A DNA stretch of 21,824 bases. It comes from Condylostoma magnum. Taxonomy: Eukaryota; Ciliophora; Heterotrichea; Heterotrichida; Condylostomatidae. Position numbers and translations under genes: made by a program. Below the pieces are notes generated by a model. That model searched no databases and was not told the DNA's origin. It saw only the letters and a program-made list of their open reading frames with translations. The stretch is taken from positions 1-21,824 of the forward strand of contig CAKKTI010000372.1 of assembly GCA_920105805.1 (NCBI GenBank), written 5' to 3'. This document shows, piece by piece, positions 18,020 through 21,824 of this stretch (position 1 is the first letter of the stretch; every line of letters begins with the position of its first letter).

Positions 18020-21000
18020 ATGGCTTTTTAACACAAAATTTTCCTTACTGAAGCAAATATAGAGATCGAGATTCCCTAAGCCTTTGATGCTAACCCTTAA
18101 TATATAGATATGTATATCAAATAGTTAAAAAGAGAGCAAATATAAGATAGTATGGGTGTAAAATAAATAGATAAAATAAAATTCAAAGAATACATGGATA
18201 ATTTACAACAACTTATAGAACTGGAAAAGGATAAATACATAAAGCAAAGGTTAATAGAAGAAAGATTAGCTTCCCTAAGGCAAATGCGAAAGTAATAAGA
18301 AAGAGACAGAATAATTGAATAAAGGATTCAAAAGTTATAAAGACAAAATGAGTAGATTGAAAAGAAAATAACTTTAAAGCAGTCTAAAAACTATTACAAA
18401 GATCTACCAATTAATCCAGGATGTGATTTTTTTGACAAATTACTAAACAGCAAAAATCTAAGTGACTTAAACCTAGTTAATATTCCTCTTATGTTTATAT
18501 TTAGTAATAACAGAATTTTAGCATAAACTGATTAAACTATTAATCAAATATAATCTAAAAAAGATTCAAGTGTTCTAAAATTCAGTACAAAGGTAGGAAA
18601 ATAAGACAAACTAATTTTATAGTTTCCTCAGTACGAATAGGGATGAGCAAGCTAATAAGTCTTAAATTGAAATGATTTTATGAACATATGCGTTAAGTAA
18701 AAACCACCGGAGGGTAGTTTAGTAAGACAGTACATACAATCAGTAAATCATACGGCAACTATACACAGAATCTTTTGCATTCCAAATTCTGAAAACTATA
18801 ACAAGACATATGGATTTGTGCTAAAAAGTACTCGAGCTGCTGTAAAGAAAGATCCAAATGCTTAGGATATAATACTTCCAAATATCCCTGGAAGTTTGTA
18901 ACATATTGCTGTTAATGGTAAAGCCTTGCAACTACTTGAAAAGATTTCAATGCAGGTGATTAAAAGTTTATAAAACAGATACAAAATCAGATTTAACACA
19001 TTGGTCTTAGATTTTATAAAGGATAAAAATAGATAATTTTGATTAGTTAATTGCCCAGCATATCAACTCTGTAATAAGATTAGTTAACATAGGAGAATTA
19101 AATCGAGATCTGAGTCTTAATTTAAGCTAGAACAAAGGTTAAGTCCGAAGTAATGTAAGCTTTGCTTGTTATACTTTAAATCGTATGAAATTTAAAGACA
19201 GTTGCCGTATAAAATGCTAATTTTGTATAAAAATCACACAAGATAACGTGGCAAAAGCCTACTGGATCTAAGTCATCTCAGAGTTCCAACTGACTCCGTT
19301 TTAAGTCATTCTTTAAAAATGTGTAACTACTGTTTTATGCTTATAATAGAAGAGTATAAGCTTATAAAGATAGAAAGAAAATTAGCTTAAATACTCAATA
19401 TTAAAATAGAAAATGAGATTATTACACAAGTTGAGTAAAATCATCCTGCATATATGCCGAAATAAGTAATTTAATGAAGATTCTTAGCATGTTTTCACGA
19501 GTAAGAAGGAGCTAATAGCATATTTATAGGGTATAACTGGTTTGATAAAAATATAGTATTTAAATAATCTAAAAAAATAAATGAAAAGATTTGAAAGCTT
19601 CATTACTTCTTTAGTTAAGACAGCAAGAATTTATCAAATGCATTTCAATCTATTTAAATAGAATTTGTTGCATCAACTGATGCAAATTAATAAGAAATTT
19701 TAGGAACCTGTACAGTAAATCCTTTATAATACTTTTCAGCATAAATGGCCTAGAGCACTGCCTACTTAGAACCGTTTAGTTTGATATTCTTTAACAAGTA
19801 ATAAAAAGAAATACTGAAAATCAGTGCATTTTTTGGTATTTCCAGAGATAAAACGGTTGATTCACATAGTCTTCTAACTACGTTAGATAGAATAAAAGGA
19901 ATTTACATACCTAAAGACTCCTTTATAATGCCTGATGCTTTGCCCAATGAATGAATCTAAATTTTAGATTATGAGTATAAAGAAGATGATAATACTGTTA
20001 TAATTGATACTGAATAAGACGTTGATTTGATATACAGTCCAAAGACGTCAATCTCCCAAATGTTATACTCACCTCTAGGCTCAAGCAGGGTTTTGCATTT
20101 GAACTATGATCTTAATCCAATTGGCAATAGGAAAATGCATAGAAAGTTAAAGTCTTATACAAATTCTCCAAATACAACAAAATAATGCAGGAAAAATAGA
20201 ATAAGATAAAATAAACAATCAGCTTCAAACTATTTATCACCTAAATCGACTGCTGTTAATTCTGTATCTCATTCTAGAAACTATTCTTAACAATTATTTA
20301 CTAGTACTAATGAATAGTTTAAGTAGGTTCACAATTAAGTTGAAGTGTTTCTTTCTAAATCCCCGTCAAGCCGACCTGGTAGAAGCAGAAATTAATTTAC
20401 AACAGCACCTTTGAAATTAGCAAGGCCTATACTTTATCCTAATTAGAAATTTGTATATTGATAGTTGGTGTAAGTAAAATGTTCTGAATAAATTAAAGGA
20501 TATCTTTAGTTACTATGGATTATAAAGTAGAATATGATTATTGCTAGTTTATAATAAGGTTCATAGTAGATTTTAATGTTGAATAAAAGAGCAGATAACG
20601 CAGGTAAAATGTATGAATTGAAGAATTATCACGTAATGCAAGTGAAATTTATCAAAGAGAGTAGTTGACTATACATTATTATAAAAGCCGGGGAGAGTAG
20701 TTTTTATTAGCTCCAGATTTACAGAGCAAGTTTATACAAAATAAGGTTTTAATTAAACACAATCTTTAACTTTATTAGTATTAGATGGGACATTTTATCA
20801 TTAGAAATCTACGAAACATCTAAACTATAAAATGAGTAGCTTGTTGTTGAATGCTTCTTAAATAATTCACACAGTGGGTAATCTCTATATAAGACGAATA
20901 ACATGGCACTTTATATACTTAATATCTACATCAAACGTTTAATACAAATAGACTATTAAATTATTTGTAATAGGTAAACTGACTTTATAATAAGGCCATA

Positions 21001-21043
21001 CAATGCAGAATTAATAATAATGAGATAAAGTAAGTGCAATTGA
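18020..21043 (+). CDS. Large orphan protein with N-terminal coiled coil and two CxxC pairs
   Basis: Up to about 1,007 residues; the start ATG follows TTGTAAA. Residues about 60-130 are a charged coiled coil (EERLASLRQMRKQQERDR). A conserved-looking domain follows, with KNRQFWLVNCPAYQL near 335-350 and two CxxC pairs at Cys379/382 (CKLC) and Cys435/438 (CNYC), which could bind one zinc ion. The stretch LLDLSHLRVPTDSVLSHSL lies between them. Residues about 690-800 are Ser/Asn/Lys-rich and probably disordered. I do not recognise the family. The end is uncertain. Tandem TGA TAG at 20459-20464 could stop it at 813 residues. The frame beyond still looks like beta-rich protein (LVQVKCSEQIKGYL, MYELKNYHVMQVKFIKESS), so I extend to TGA 21041. 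Codon-position bias beyond 20464 is weak. Confidence 0.72.
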
Positions 21044-21179
21044 TTAAATTCATGACACTAATTTAACTTTAACTAAAATCTTAATTACTAAACTATTGCT
21101 TAAATATACACTTCAAATCTATGCAATATTAAATTCTCCTAAGTCCTTATCAAAAGGCTTTCTATTCATATTTTCTAAT
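21044..21179. other. Short spacer before the right-edge gene
   Basis: About 136 bp of AT-rich sequence with nothing recognisable. If the upstream gene ends at the TGA TAG pair at 20459, the spacer grows to 715 bp, and then a small separate gene starting at ATG 20515 would be another reading of it. Confidence 0.4.
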
Positions 21180-21824
21180 ATGGAAGAACGTGGCACTTGT
21201 TTCTCCTACCTTCAAGAACCTAGCTCGACTGAGGAATTTATTTAGAGCATTCCTCCCATTGATCCGAATAAAACACTTTAGGAATTTCACTTAGATCTGT
21301 CGAATTACATCTATGTTACTTTTAGTATTGTCTCGAACAATTACATCTGCATCTCTGAAACTAATATCTACTCTTTAGCCTTTAGAGGAGTTCCATAGCT
21401 CCTAATTGAGAACTTATAACCTATAAGAAAAGTTACTCAATCCTATTCAAACAAGTTTTTTGCTTTGTAGAATGACTCAGGGTTTGATATTCTAAATGTA
21501 AAGAAATGGGAAATTGTATACTAGATACCTAAACCTGTAGAAAACATAGAATATGTTTAATTTTGTAACAATGACTAAATGCTATTCATCAAGTATAATC
21601 AAGAAGGCTCAGGAAGATATGGAATGCTCTTAGATTTACAATCAAAATAGAAAATAAATGAATTCTTTATTGACACTGATAAATCCTTAGTTATTTATGT
21701 TAAAAATAAGAATGTAGTATTGATATGTACTACAAAAGGATAGCTTAAGTTCATTTAACAGGATAATGGCTTCTTAAAAGGATGTAAAAATGGCCATGAT
21801 GGTAAAATTATATGCTTTAAGTAT
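21180..21824 (+). CDS. Probable WD40-like beta-propeller protein, 5' part only
   Basis: 215 codons of an open gene that runs off the right edge. It starts MEERGTCFSYLQEPSSTEEF and has no signal peptide. From about residue 40 the sequence repeats a four-strand rhythm typical of propeller blades: NYIYVTFSIVSNNYICISET, then NKFFALQNDSGFDILNVKKW, then QMLFIKYNQEGSGRYGMLLD, then SLVIYVKNKNVVLICTTKGQ. It ends in a blade-start-like CKNGHDGKIICFK, where GH and a following hydrophobic strand are WD40-like. No catalytic motif is seen in this part. Several Gln codons are TAG/TAA and no TGA is needed. The exact family cannot be given from the partial sequence. Confidence 0.7.

Noticed and set aside
1-21824. 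Widespread pseudogenes broken by stop codons
   Set aside because: The stops fall at conserved Gln and Trp positions and the frames never shift, which decay would not produce; a reassigned code explains them.
1-21824. Karyorelictid code with UGA as the only stop
   Set aside because: The SF-assemblin, coiled-coil, 8844 and 15754 genes have no TGA near their ends and would run far into neighbours.

Overview
The window looks like macronuclear DNA of a ciliate. It is AT-rich and gene-dense, and its genes can only be read if TAA and TAG mean Gln and TGA means Trp. Read that way, long uninterrupted genes appear that cover most of the window. The same three codons must also end genes: apparent ends are TAG (8844 gene, 12468 gene, SF-assemblin, 15754 gene), TAA (K+ channel, Myb, 13531 gene) and TGA (TFIIE-alpha, carbonic-anhydrase-like gene). 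That is the Condylostoma-type code (NCBI table 28), in which no codon is a dedicated stop. I infer a heterotrich close to Condylostoma. A karyorelictid code (table 27, stop only UGA) fits less well, because several genes would then run for hundreds of bases through their neighbours.

Layout. 1-2529 (minus, runs off the left edge) and 3737-8272 (plus) are head-to-head paralogues. They encode large cysteine-rich surface receptors with LamG-like regions, furin-like Cys clusters, DUF4215-type CGDG...CDDGN repeats and, in the complete copy, a multi-pass membrane tail. A 167-residue orphan (8844) ends about 9 bp from the end of convergent TFIIE-alpha (9357-10319). Upstream on the same minus strand are a voltage-gated, cNBD-type K+ channel (10372-12423) and a coiled-coil orphan (12468-13373). 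From 13531 a tight plus-strand series follows: a basic orphan, SF-assemblin, a secreted carbonic-anhydrase-like protein lacking two zinc ligands, and a Gln/Ser-rich orphan. This series meets a convergent three-repeat Myb gene (16439-17152). After an 867-bp divergent spacer comes a large orphan with two CxxC pairs (18020 to about 21043), then the start of a probable beta-propeller gene that runs off the right edge.

The genes do not form one pathway. They are a typical mix for a ciliate chromosome: surface receptors, excitability (K+ channel), basal-body fibre (SF-assemblin), transcription (TFIIE-alpha, Myb). The remarkable feature is the decoding system. Same-strand genes lie 1-52 bp apart, convergent genes about 4-16 bp apart, and no intron is evident. 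I saw no tRNA, rRNA, mobile element, viral remnant, CRISPR array or telomere. Gene ends carry real uncertainty because every candidate stop is also a sense codon.
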